Source: Candidatus Terraquivivens yellowstonensis
GTDB lineage: Archaea; Thermoproteota; Nitrososphaeria_A; Caldarchaeales; Wolframiiraptoraceae
Assembly: GCA_023539445.1 (NCBI GenBank)
Contig: JAKCEW010000001.1
Location: 139,484 to 203,483 of the forward strand
DNA: 64,000 nt
Reading direction: 5' to 3'
This document shows positions 54,968 through 62,613 of this stretch, piece by piece (positions within the stretch are counted from its first letter, which is position 1; each line of letters opens with the position of its first letter). The notes below the pieces were generated by a model. That model searched no databases, had not been told where the DNA came from, and saw nothing but the letters and a program-made list of their open reading frames with translations. Both the position numbers and the translations under genes were made by a program.

Positions 54968-56089
54968 TTAAGTTGCGTACTTGGCCGCCCATTCTTCCAA
55001 CTTCTTGAGGTTTTCCATAATTATTGATGACTTCCTCTTACTAATGACCTCTAAGAAATCCTGCATTTCTATCGCTCTAGGCTCCGTCTTTTCAGCGTTA
55101 CCTTCTTCAAAAAATTCCCTAGCGACCTTCAGTTGGACTTCCATACAAATATCGTGAATATCGGCCGCTGAATATCCTTCCGTCATGACTGCAAGTTGCC
55201 ATGTATCAACGGATTGGCCGAGTTTAAGGTCTTTGGTGTAGTAAGAAAATAAGGCAGCCCTAGCATTAAGATTTGGTAAAGGAACGTATATTCGCTTCTG
55301 AAAACGTCTGATGAATGGTTCATCAAGCATCCAAGGTTTATTTGTCGCTCCTATCACATACAAGTACTCCTTCTTACCCTTCTCGGTTAGACTATCCATC
55401 TCCTTTAGTAGCTGATTCCTTGCCCTAGCCTCACCGCCTACCTCGATATATCTAACAGATGTCAGCGAATCTATTTCGTCTATAAATATTATAGCTGCGC
55501 CCTGCTTTTTGCAAGCATTCCTAGCTGTCGCGAAAAGCTGTGCTATGTTTTTCTCGGACTCTCCCAACCATTTTGACATAACTGTTGCAGCATCCACGTA
55601 GAAGAATGCAGCATCCATTTCATTAGCAACGGCGGCGCCCACTAGTGTCTTACCGCAACCAGGAGGCCCAAATAACAGTATACCAGTAGGCCATCCTAAG
55701 GGGAATAATTCCGGCTTCAACTTTGGGTATACTATGCTTTCCCTTATCGCCCTCTTAACCTCGTCTATTCCTATTATGTCTTCCCAGTTAACTCTAGGCC
55801 TATCCTTAAGTATCCATTCAGTCCCCTCTTCAACACCGGCGGCCTTAGCATCCCCCTCAGAAACAATAACCCTTTTTGCATCTATAAGCTGAAGCCTTCT
55901 TTGGTATTCGCGAATCTTCTCAAGATACACCGAACGTATTGTTTCGTCTTCTGTCATGAAATAAAGTTTCGTCAGAATGTCAATAGTCTCTTTGTACTTT
56001 ACGTAGGCCTTTTCTTTTGCACCTATCCTATCTAAGTAAACGGCTTCCTTAGCCTTTTCAGCTGCCATTCTTTCAAGCTCGTTAAACAT
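54968..56089 (-). CDS. cdvC: Vps4-like AAA ATPase CdvC
   Basis: A 373-residue AAA ATPase: N-terminal MIT domain (about 1-75, AAEKAKEAVYLDR then KYKETIDIL), Walker A GPPGCGKT, Walker B IIFIDEIDS, sensor region GATNKPWMLDEPFIRRF and a Vps4-type C-terminal helix. It disassembles ESCRT-III polymers during division. The MIT-AAA layout and closeness to cdvB make the assignment strong. In Sulfolobus these genes form an operon; here they face each other. Confidence 0.93.
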   Translation of the reverse strand: MFNELERMAAEKAKEAVYLDRIGAKEKAYVKYKETIDILTKLYFMTEDETIRSVYLEKIREYQRRLQLIDAKRVIVSEGDAKAAGVEEGTEWILKDRPRVNWEDIIGIDEVKRAIRESIVYPKLKPELFPLGWPTGILLFGPPGCGKTLVGAAVANEMDAAFFYVDAATVMSKWLGESEKNIAQLFATARNACKKQGAAIIFIDEIDSLTSVRYIEVGGEARARNQLLKEMDSLTEKGKKEYLYVIGATNKPWMLDEPFIRRFQKRIYVPLPNLNARAALFSYYTKDLKLGQSVDTWQLAVMTEGYSAADIHDICMEVQLKVAREFFEEGNAEKTEPRAIEMQDFLEVISKRKSSIIMENLKKLEEWAAKYAT

Positions 56090-56153
56090 GACCCAACCAA
56101 AAACCCCAAAAGGTTGCTAATATAATCTTCTACAGATCAAAGGTTGACAATTC

Positions 56154-56179
56154 TGGGCATAACTCGCGTATAATGCCCA
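56154..56179. repeat. Inverted repeat between divergent genes
   Basis: TGGGCAT (56154-56160) pairs exactly with ATGCCCA (56173-56179) around a 12-base centre. It lies in the intergenic region between cdvC and the 56245 gene and could be a shared operator or a small hairpin. Confidence 0.35.
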
Positions 56180-56211
56180 TGTATAACCGTTAATATGCGC
56201 GGGTTGTGCAA

Positions 56212-56221
56212 TTTTATATAG
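56212..56221 (+). promoter_or_regulatory. TATA box of the 56245 gene
   Basis: TTTTATATAG ends 23 bases before the ATG at 56245, predicting a leaderless message. Confidence 0.55.
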
Positions 56222-56244
56222 TTTTTTAACAAAATCATGTCGTT

Positions 56245-57579
56245 ATGATGGAACAGTACGAGGCAATTAAACGTCGACTCAAGTTCAGACGGGACCTGAT
56301 TCATAAGAAGCATGAGACTCCACAGTTGGAGAAAAAATGCCGAGAAGAGGGTCTAAATTTTCTATACAAACTCTCGGCCCTAGCTTTCTTGGTTAGTTTC
56401 AATAAACACCCCTCACTCAGGATGAGAAATACTCTGTCAACAATCTTGGAGCTTTTGGAAGTGTACGAATATATGCTACGCGGTCTATCTAGGAACCCGC
56501 TTTGTTTGAATTATGAGAGACTCCTCGGACTAGGCTACATGAAACGAAAGCACTGGGTATATGCCGCCTACATAGGCTTAATAAGCTCGCTACCGGTTTT
56601 GTACAAGGTTAGCCCTTACAACGACATTATCCGTGCAGCTATAGCAAAAACATCTTTTGGTACCAGCGTAAAACTGCTCGATAACCTAAATGATAACGTT
56701 CATGAGTTGGATGTAGCGCTTACATCTCTAAGAAATCTATTATCCGCCTACACTAGAGGTGTGTACGAGCCAAACGTAGATCGTGAGAATGAGGTGGCGA
56801 GAGCTGAGAATTCCGCATTAGAGATCGGGACTTGGATATACGCGATGATTAACGCGAATGGAAGCAAGCCGAACGATACGTTTGAAATCTACGTTAAAGA
56901 CGTCAGAAAATTAATAATGGGACAAATAGATTCTCTATCGCATAAGGATAAAAAAAGGAGCGAAATACCTACGATGAAAGATTACATGGAATATATTTTA
57001 GAGAAGAACATAGGCGACGTTTGGTTCGATATAGATCTCTGTTTCTTCGAGAAAGGATTAGGTGGTTTAACGTCCGGTGAAATGACGGCTCTCACGTTGG
57101 TGAAACAAGGTGTGTCATTAGTGTTCAAAGCGGCAGGATTATACGATGACGTCGTGGACGCTTACGATGATATAACATCGAACTCCATTAATAGTGCTAT
57201 ACTTCTCGCCATAGAAAGAGGTCTGTTATCGTATGATGATCTCCGTGTAATTGAACCAGCAAGGACTTTCAAAATACTTTCAAAGGCTGGAATTTTTAAC
57301 GATATAATTAGAATGGGTGACGCTATGCATGTAGCAGGTTTAAACATGATAAAGGAGGGTCTAAAATATCCAGTCGGTCAGCTTATAGATGGTGACGCGC
57401 TATTAAACATATGCGACTTCATCCGACTCTTTTCTATAAGAAAGTACTTGATAAGGGAGAAGAAATTCCGTCAATCGTTGGCATTTATAAGATCTCCAAA
57501 TCCATCCACTACGCTTCCGAAGGACTTAAGTTTGCTATGGAATACAATAAGAGAAAAATCCATGCAGGTGTGCCATTAA
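56245..57579 (+). CDS. Isoprenoid-synthase-fold-like all-helical protein, function unknown
   Basis: A 444-residue, mostly helical protein. Two aspartate clusters stand out: LLDNLNDNVHELD at about 144-156 and GLYDDVVDAYDDITSNS at about 296-312, with a basic stretch between. The order helix-rich, first Asp cluster, helix-rich, DDxxD-type second cluster resembles class I isoprenoid or terpene synthases, in which the clusters bind Mg-diphosphate. The first cluster is not a classic DDxxD, so this is an inference. No signal peptide is seen. A TATA box precedes it, and the V4R protein gene follows on the same strand after 63 bases. Confidence 0.55.
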   Translation: MMEQYEAIKRRLKFRRDLIHKKHETPQLEKKCREEGLNFLYKLSALAFLVSFNKHPSLRMRNTLSTILELLEVYEYMLRGLSRNPLCLNYERLLGLGYMKRKHWVYAAYIGLISSLPVLYKVSPYNDIIRAAIAKTSFGTSVKLLDNLNDNVHELDVALTSLRNLLSAYTRGVYEPNVDRENEVARAENSALEIGTWIYAMINANGSKPNDTFEIYVKDVRKLIMGQIDSLSHKDKKRSEIPTMKDYMEYILEKNIGDVWFDIDLCFFEKGLGGLTSGEMTALTLVKQGVSLVFKAAGLYDDVVDAYDDITSNSINSAILLAIERGLLSYDDLRVIEPARTFKILSKAGIFNDIIRMGDAMHVAGLNMIKEGLKYPVGQLIDGDALLNICDFIRLFSIRKYLIREKKFRQSLAFIRSPNPSTTLPKDLSLLWNTIREKSMQVCH

Positions 57580-57642
57580 AAGGTGTTTATACGCGGATTT
57601 GATAAAAAAGATAAATCCTACTAATTATTTTATGTTACGAAG

Positions 57643-59085
57643 ATGAAAAAATTTTTTGTGGGGCACGAAATATTTGATGAAATAGCTGACATTTATTATG
57701 GCTCAGCGATACTTGTTTTGGATGACGGATACGGTGAAGCATTACGTCTTCTCATGAACTTGGTGAAGACCCAAAGACCAATGAGGTTAATGACCGGATG
57801 GACTCACTCGCCAGCGGAAAATGTGAGATTTATAACACCATCGAGTCTGAACGATGTAAGTATAGCAGTTAACGAATTGAGGAGAGGCGCCCAAGAGAGT
57901 GTGCTGATCCACGAATATTTGCCAGACATTTTAATAAAGTACGAGCATGACACAATATTGAAGCTGCTGGAAACATGGAAGCACGAAATACAAAACAACA
58001 GGACTGTTGAGTTCTACTTGCTACCAAAAGGAGCTTTTCCCGAGATGGAGAAAAAGATTCTGGCAATTTTTGATGGAGGTCTAGAAGTCAGGTTATCGCA
58101 TGCAAAAAGGTTGAGCGTGCACGAATTCGTACTTATAAAATGTTGTCGTCCAGAATGGAATTTAAGACCTGTGAGATACGAATACAAGGATGATAGAGTT
58201 TTGATAGAATGGTATGGCGAGATGACCGACAAGTTGATACGGCTCTCGCCCGAAATGGTGGACGAAAAAATAAGATATTATAAGGCGAACATCAACCGTT
58301 TGAAATTAAAAATAGTACGTAAAGAATTGACGGAACCTATTACGGAATACTTATGGCTTTTTTCATATTTCGATGACGCTTCCCTTCTTGACGTTAAGCT
58401 ACTCTTCCCTGAAAACTTCGATAATTTGTTAAAGAAAATAGCCGTCTGGGAATTACAAGGATACCTGCGCGTCATTGAGTTTGAAGGAGAACCAACTAAA
58501 TATATTGAGCCAGTAAAGAATGAGCAGATGAGTTTTAAGACGAGACTCGCTTTGAGATTGCCTCCATGGTTCTTCTTCAGATTTCTGGGCATAAAGGAAG
58601 GTGCAAGAGTTCCGGGTAGCGTTTATAACATAGAAGGAAAAGTCATGCTCGAATTCATAAAGAACTTGGTTTGTGGTGATGAGACCGAATACAAGGAGGC
58701 GATTGAAAGGTTGATGAAGATTAAGGAGGATTTTCATCAGATAATAGGTAGACAGAGGGCCTTAGAAGCAATTCGAGAAATAGGCGAAAACCCGATGAAG
58801 AAACTTGACGTGAAATACTTACCAAAAATAATGATGTTAACACTTTACTTCGGATTTAGGTTAAAATGCGAGGTGGAAACAGTCAGTAGCAATGTTTTCA
58901 GAGTAAGGGTTCCTGATTGCTTCCTTTGTAAAGACGCAGTATCTGAAATTCCAATATGCGCGGCCATTACTGGAGCTCTCTCAGGGGCAGCCTCTGTTGT
59001 ATTCAAGGAGCCAGTACATGCAAAAGAGATAAAGTGTAAAGCTACTGGGCATGATGAATGCGTATTCGAACTTAGGGTCGGTTAA
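57643..59085 (+). CDS. V4R-domain protein with degenerate RecA/KaiC-like N-terminus
   Basis: A 480-residue protein. The C-terminal third (about 350-478) is a V4R (4-vinyl reductase-like) domain, with CFLCKDAVSEIPIC, the G-rich turn GALSGAASVVFKEPV and EIKCKATGHDECVFEL; its cysteines suit metal or small-molecule binding. The N-terminal 200 residues look like a RecA/KaiC-type fold (GSAILVLDDGYGEALRLL in place of Walker A), but the GKT lysine is missing, so ATP use is doubtful. The middle part (about 215-310) looks like a winged-helix region. It follows the isoprenoid-synthase-like gene. Confidence 0.65.
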   Translation: MKKFFVGHEIFDEIADIYYGSAILVLDDGYGEALRLLMNLVKTQRPMRLMTGWTHSPAENVRFITPSSLNDVSIAVNELRRGAQESVLIHEYLPDILIKYEHDTILKLLETWKHEIQNNRTVEFYLLPKGAFPEMEKKILAIFDGGLEVRLSHAKRLSVHEFVLIKCCRPEWNLRPVRYEYKDDRVLIEWYGEMTDKLIRLSPEMVDEKIRYYKANINRLKLKIVRKELTEPITEYLWLFSYFDDASLLDVKLLFPENFDNLLKKIAVWELQGYLRVIEFEGEPTKYIEPVKNEQMSFKTRLALRLPPWFFFRFLGIKEGARVPGSVYNIEGKVMLEFIKNLVCGDETEYKEAIERLMKIKEDFHQIIGRQRALEAIREIGENPMKKLDVKYLPKIMMLTLYFGFRLKCEVETVSSNVFRVRVPDCFLCKDAVSEIPICAAITGALSGAASVVFKEPVHAKEIKCKATGHDECVFELRVG

Positions 59086-59806
59086 TACCAATTATATTCA
59101 AAATATCCATGAGGTTTCTGGACTTGATGACATAGTGAGCGTTTTTCTTTACATGCCTTTTAGCAAGCCAGAGTATTAGACGTAATTTTGCTTGTTCAAA
59201 AGTATTCAATTTTAACTTTAGGAGTTCACGCTCTAAACATCCTGAGTCAAACATTATGCTTGTACCTACAAGCCTAAATAGCGGTATATTAGAAGCATCA
59301 TCTCCAATAGCGGCGCACTCGCTAAGCAAAATACCGTGCCGCGAGGCTATCTCGGAAAGGATTCTGCCCTTGTTCTCGAAGTTAACTATAGGGTGCTCTA
59401 TGTTAACAAAGACTCCGTTTTCGATCCTTACATGTGTACCAACAAAAAAATCAAGCCCAAGCCTCTTCCCCAAAATCTCCAGAAAATACTGAGAAGCGCC
59501 AGTGCTTATAGTTCCTACAATTATGCCCTTATCCTTCATAATCCTTACAGCCTCTTCTGCACCACGCATTAATGGAACTTGCATAAGCAAATTCTTAACG
59601 TATTCCTCTTTAACACCAATGAATAGTTGTAATGCTTTCTCCATCGCTTGATTAAAGTTTATTTTTGAGGTCACAAGGTCTTTATATATTGAGATAAGTT
59701 TATCACCGAAGCCAAGCCGCTCGGCAACGAAGATGGATACGTAACCATCAACCAAAACGCCATCACAATCAAACACGACGAGTTTAGGTATAGTTTTTCT
59801 TAACAC
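59072..59806 (-). CDS. HAD-superfamily phosphatase (SerB-like)
   Basis: A 244-residue HAD hydrolase: motif I FDCDGVLVDG, cap (about 20-85), motif II TISTGAS, motif III Lys in NKGRI and motif IV AIGDDASNIPLF. The layout matches phosphoserine phosphatase-like enzymes, with an added C-terminal helical tail of about 45 residues. The substrate is unknown. Its end overlaps the convergent V4R gene by 14 bases. Confidence 0.85.
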   Translation of the reverse strand: MLRKTIPKLVVFDCDGVLVDGYVSIFVAERLGFGDKLISIYKDLVTSKINFNQAMEKALQLFIGVKEEYVKNLLMQVPLMRGAEEAVRIMKDKGIIVGTISTGASQYFLEILGKRLGLDFFVGTHVRIENGVFVNIEHPIVNFENKGRILSEIASRHGILLSECAAIGDDASNIPLFRLVGTSIMFDSGCLERELLKLKLNTFEQAKLRLILWLAKRHVKKNAHYVIKSRNLMDILNIIGINRP

Positions 59807-59982
59807 GGGCGTTCACTTTTTACACGCATGCATGATATTTATTTTTATTTTTACCAATAACAGAGAGAATCGCGTAACCAGTAAGACCTCCAGCAAAGTT
59901 CTGTAATATCTACAATAATGCAGGTGGTGAACCATGGACGAATCAAGCCGCCTTTTCTTTATCACCTCTTTTTTAATGAAAA

Positions 59983-60057
59983 TGGGGCCGCTGGGATTCG
60001 AACCCAGGACCTCCTGGGCCCAAGCCAGGTGTCATAACCATGCTAGACTACGGCCCC
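59983..60057 (-). tRNA. tRNA-Pro (anticodon TGG)
   Basis: Acceptor GGGGCCG/CGGCCCC, D-arm GTCTAGCATGGTTATGAC, anticodon arm CCTGG-CTTGGGC-CCAGG, T-arm CTGGG-TTCGAAT-CCCAG, A73. No intron and no encoded CCA. Acceptor and T-arm are identical to those of the tRNA-Pro(GGG) gene, so the two are recent relatives, and only the other copy has an intron. It lies in the 429-base gap between the HAD and 60236 genes; nothing else in that gap is supported. Confidence 0.96.
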
Positions 60058-60235
60058 TAAGAGTCTTACTCATAGCAGCTTTATTAATCCTTTTACGCGA
60101 TAGTCCCTTTTGAGTTATGTATTTTAATGCCAAATATTCATAGCAGATTTCGCATCATTTTACACCAAAAAATGAACCCTATTTTGGGAAAATATTGTAC
60201 TAAAGGTTAAATACTATCTTTGCTAAAATTTTTAT

Positions 60236-60460
60236 GTGACGCTCACAAGCATTACAAAAATTCAAAGGAAGCCAGCTTACGATAAAAGGACCGGGAAAAA
60301 ATACGAGTATCATGTAATAGCAATACCTAGAGCGATCTCAGAGGACAGTCAGTATCCTTTTAATGTCGGTGAAAAAGTAAAGATCAGCGTAGAACCAAAC
60401 AAGAAGAAAATTATAATAGTCAAGCTCAAAGAGTCGGCTCCAAAAAGAAAAAAGGGTTAG
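60236..60460 (+). CDS. Small basic AbrB-like (swapped-hairpin) protein
   Basis: A 74-residue protein starting at GTG, with KYEYHVIAIPRAI and VGEKVKISVEPNKKKIIIV forming the beta pattern of small AbrB/SpoVT-type domains, and a basic tail (PKRKKG). DNA binding is likely from the fold but not shown. It lies between two tRNA genes. The exact family is not certain. Confidence 0.6.
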   Translation: MTLTSITKIQRKPAYDKRTGKKYEYHVIAIPRAISEDSQYPFNVGEKVKISVEPNKKKIIIVKLKESAPKRKKG

Positions 60461-60481
60461 TGTTGTTAGCTAGGGAAATGA

Positions 60482-60577
60482 TGGGACCGGTGGGATTCGA
60501 ACCCACGACCTTTCGGTTATCAGCCTCGTCGCCGCTTTAACGGCTCGAACGCTCTAACCATGCTGAGCTACGGTCCC
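60482..60577 (-). tRNA. tRNA-Ile (anticodon GAT) with intron
   Basis: Acceptor GGGACCG/CGGTCCC, D-arm GCTCAGCATGGTTAGAGC, T-arm GTGGG-TTCGAAT-CCCAC, A73. The anticodon loop is CTGATAA. The 3' half of the anticodon stem, CCGAA, needs TTCGG on the 5' side, but the gene reads TTCG, then 21 extra bases with an internal GCCG/CGGC hairpin, then G. This is an intron near position 30/31 inside the anticodon stem, a non-canonical place. No CCA is encoded. Confidence 0.94.
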
Positions 60578-60726
60578 TGATATTGTTCTACCTAACGGCT
60601 GATTTTTAAGTTTTCAGATAAACATAATATTCCTTTCCACTAAAGATAGGTTACCAGCCATAAACAAATGAAAAGTATAAAACTTCTGCGGCTAATGTTG
60701 CTACGATTAAATTAGGTGTATGATGA

Positions 60727-61362
60727 ATGCGCCTACTTAAGGTTAGCAGAGAAGCGATAAGGTTGGCCTCTATTATAGTTAAAGATGGCGGTCTTGTAGT
60801 ATATCCTACCGATACGGTCTACGGTCTGGGATGTAATCCATTCGATGATGCAGCAGTTTCTAGGGTTTTCTTATTGAAAGGACGCGGAGATATTCCAGTT
60901 CCAATACTGGGCGACTCCATAGAAAGCCTTGAGAAGATAGCGAAGTTTGACGACGTCGCTTACGAATTTTGCTTAATATTTTGGCCGGGAGCGTTATCGG
61001 TCGTCTTACCAAAAAAATTACCGCTAGAAAAGGTAACGTGCGGAAGCCCAACGGTTGCCGTGAGGATTCCGGCGAGTCAGGCCGCGATAGAACTGGCAAG
61101 ACTTTCAGGGGGTTTACTCGTTGGAACCAGTGCAAATATCAGTGGTATGCCGCCAGCTTGTGACGTCTCAGAGTTGGATAAACGTGTGGCAGAAGGTGTT
61201 GATATAGTGTTGGATGGAGGGAGGTGCCTCCATTGCGTAGCTTCAACCATAGTAAAAATAGAGGATAGAACCATAAAGGTGTTAAGGGAAGGTGCCATAT
61301 CTTTAAACATGATAAAGGAGAGGGTCGCCAAAGCAGGACTTAATGTAAAATTCGTTGAGTGA
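60727..61362 (+). CDS. Threonylcarbamoyl-AMP synthase (Sua5/YrdC family)
   Basis: A 211-residue YrdC-domain protein without the C-terminal Sua5 extension. Marks are VVYPTDTVYGLGCNPF at the front, LLKGRGDIPVPIL, VAVRIPASQAAIEL, LLVGTSANISGMPP and STIVKI near the end. It makes threonylcarbamoyl-AMP for t6A at position 37 of ANN-reading tRNAs, including tRNA-Ile beside it. The convergent neighbour is the KEOPS subunit Cgi121, acting in the same pathway. Confidence 0.93.
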   Translation: MRLLKVSREAIRLASIIVKDGGLVVYPTDTVYGLGCNPFDDAAVSRVFLLKGRGDIPVPILGDSIESLEKIAKFDDVAYEFCLIFWPGALSVVLPKKLPLEKVTCGSPTVAVRIPASQAAIELARLSGGLLVGTSANISGMPPACDVSELDKRVAEGVDIVLDGGRCLHCVASTIVKIEDRTIKVLREGAISLNMIKERVAKAGLNVKFVE

Positions 61363-61941
61363 TTATCTGGATAAGAGCGAAATGGCAACTTTTTCTATTA
61401 AAAAAAGCTCGAGGGCTTTAAACTTACTATCAGCCTGTATGGACCTTAAGGCCTGATCGGGCACCTCATAAATTTTCGACAATTCGTCGAGTATGTAAGT
61501 GTTCTGGTTGTCAATAAACGATACTAGCTTACAACCCAATAATGCCTCAAGTCTTGACTTTGCCGCCTCGATATCTTCTGCATTCTTTGATACGATGCAG
61601 ACACCAACCCTCTCGGTTTCGTAAGATATACCCACGAGCTCTATCGCCCTACTTATTTGGTCTTGAGCCGATAATCTAACGAGGAATTCTACCTCGAGCC
61701 TCTTGGCAACGTTCATTTTGGACTCCCACGCAGTTATTGCTGCACTTACCGCGGCTGCCACGTAAAGAGCAGATATTACTCTATTGGCGTTAAAGAACTG
61801 ACAAATGGATGGTCTTAGCAACTCGTAAACTTCATTTAATCTCTCTAAAAGTTTTCTCAAGTCTTGCTTTTCTATCTTCGTTTCATAGACTCCGACAAGT
61901 AAGTCAGAGGTGGCCGTAAAATAGCTCAACTTAACCACCAT
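61363..61941 (-). CDS. KEOPS complex subunit Cgi121
   Basis: A 192-residue protein of the Cgi121 family: FFNANRVISALYVAAAVSAAI, then EVEFLVRLSAQDQISRAIELVGIS, the most conserved stretch of the family. Cgi121 binds the tRNA 3' end and guides it to the KEOPS t6A transferase. Slightly longer than usual at the C-terminus. It overlaps the MoaD-like gene by 11 bases, so those two are cotranscribed, and it starts its end one base after the Sua5-type gene's end. Confidence 0.87.
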   Translation of the reverse strand: MVVKLSYFTATSDLLVGVYETKIEKQDLRKLLERLNEVYELLRPSICQFFNANRVISALYVAAAVSAAITAWESKMNVAKRLEVEFLVRLSAQDQISRAIELVGISYETERVGVCIVSKNAEDIEAAKSRLEALLGCKLVSFIDNQNTYILDELSKIYEVPDQALRSIQADSKFKALELFLIEKVAISLLSR

Positions 61942-62197
61942 GGATTACGGGTATTATCGTTAGCGTATCTCCATCCAAGACCAAAGTCTCTAAACCCTTG
62001 CTGAGCGAACGGACATCAGAGCCATTAAGTAGTACAAGGAAGCCCGGCCTAAGTTTTCCATCTTCTAATAAAATATCTTTTAATTCCTTGGGAAGTATCT
62101 TGAGCACTTCAATAATTGTCATATGTCCATCTATCTTAAGCTCGAGCATGTTTTTGCCCACGACAGACTTCACATGCCCTACTAGCTCCACCTTCAT
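61931..62197 (-). CDS. MoaD/ThiS/ubiquitin-like protein
   Basis: An 88-residue beta-grasp protein (MKVELVGHVKSVVGKN at the front, GFLVLLNGSDVRSL in the middle) ending TIIPVIHGG. A C-terminal Gly-Gly is the mark of MoaD, ThiS, Urm1 and SAMP proteins that are activated as thiocarboxylates. It could supply sulfur for molybdopterin or tRNA thiolation, or act as a protein modifier. The gene next to it, Cgi121, points to a tRNA link, which is inference. No E1-like gene is in the window. Confidence 0.87.
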   Translation of the reverse strand: MKVELVGHVKSVVGKNMLELKIDGHMTIIEVLKILPKELKDILLEDGKLRPGFLVLLNGSDVRSLSKGLETLVLDGDTLTIIPVIHGG

Positions 62198-62220
62198 ATG
62201 AATCGCACCACTACGAGGTT

Positions 62221-62292
62221 AGGTTTTCAGTGAGGTGTATGTTCTTCATAGAGCTTGCGCTCTCGGTGCAGGTCAGCCTCATCACACACTAA
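62221..62292 (-). ncRNA. C/D box small RNA
   Basis: Read on the minus strand: box C GTGATGA (62279-62285), a 12-base guide (62267-62278), box D' CCGA (62263-62266), a hairpin linker with GAGC-GCAA-GCTC, box C' ATGAAGA (62243-62249), a second 12-base guide (62231-62242) and box D CTGA (62227-62230). All spacings are those of an archaeal 2'-O-methylation guide. It lies between rps17e and the MoaD-like gene, so it may be cut out of their shared message. The rRNA or tRNA targets are not determined. Confidence 0.75.
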
Positions 62293-62307
62293 AAAATTGT
62301 ACAGGTC

Positions 62308-62568
62308 TTATTTTGGTTTTTCGGAAGTAACGTCAGCTTGGGCTGCAGCGCTCTCCGCCTTCAGTTCGGCCTCTTTTTTTGCCTGTAGCTTAACCAGTGA
62401 TGTGAGATATCCAGCAATGCGGTTCGCTAGCCTCTTAGAAACCCCGCTCACGAATACTTCTCGCACGAGTTGTTTGTTCTTCTCAAAATCCATGCTTACC
62501 CTATCTTGGTAAAGCTCCAAGATTTCTTTGGCGAGCCTTTTGACCTTCCTAGTCCTTACCTTGCCCAT
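62308..62568 (-). CDS. rps17e: Ribosomal protein S17e
   Basis: An 86-residue protein starting MGKVRTRKVKRLAKE, with MDFEKNKQLVREVF and VSKRLANRIAGYLTSLVKLQ, the S17e signature, followed by an Ala/Glu-rich tail. It belongs to the small subunit. I chose ATG 62568, giving the family N-terminus; an in-frame TTG at 62583 lies upstream. The C/D box RNA lies after its end. Confidence 0.93.
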   Translation of the reverse strand: MGKVRTRKVKRLAKEILELYQDRVSMDFEKNKQLVREVFVSGVSKRLANRIAGYLTSLVKLQAKKEAELKAESAAAQADVTSEKPK

Positions 62569-62613
62569 CTTAGACAATCCCAAAAATGACTAACTAAAAA
62601 ATATAACGGAAGC

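Noticed and set aside
59935-60113. Frame starting with ATG at 59935 and running through a tRNA gene
   Set aside because: It reads through the tRNA-Pro(TGG) gene and its translation follows tRNA bases.
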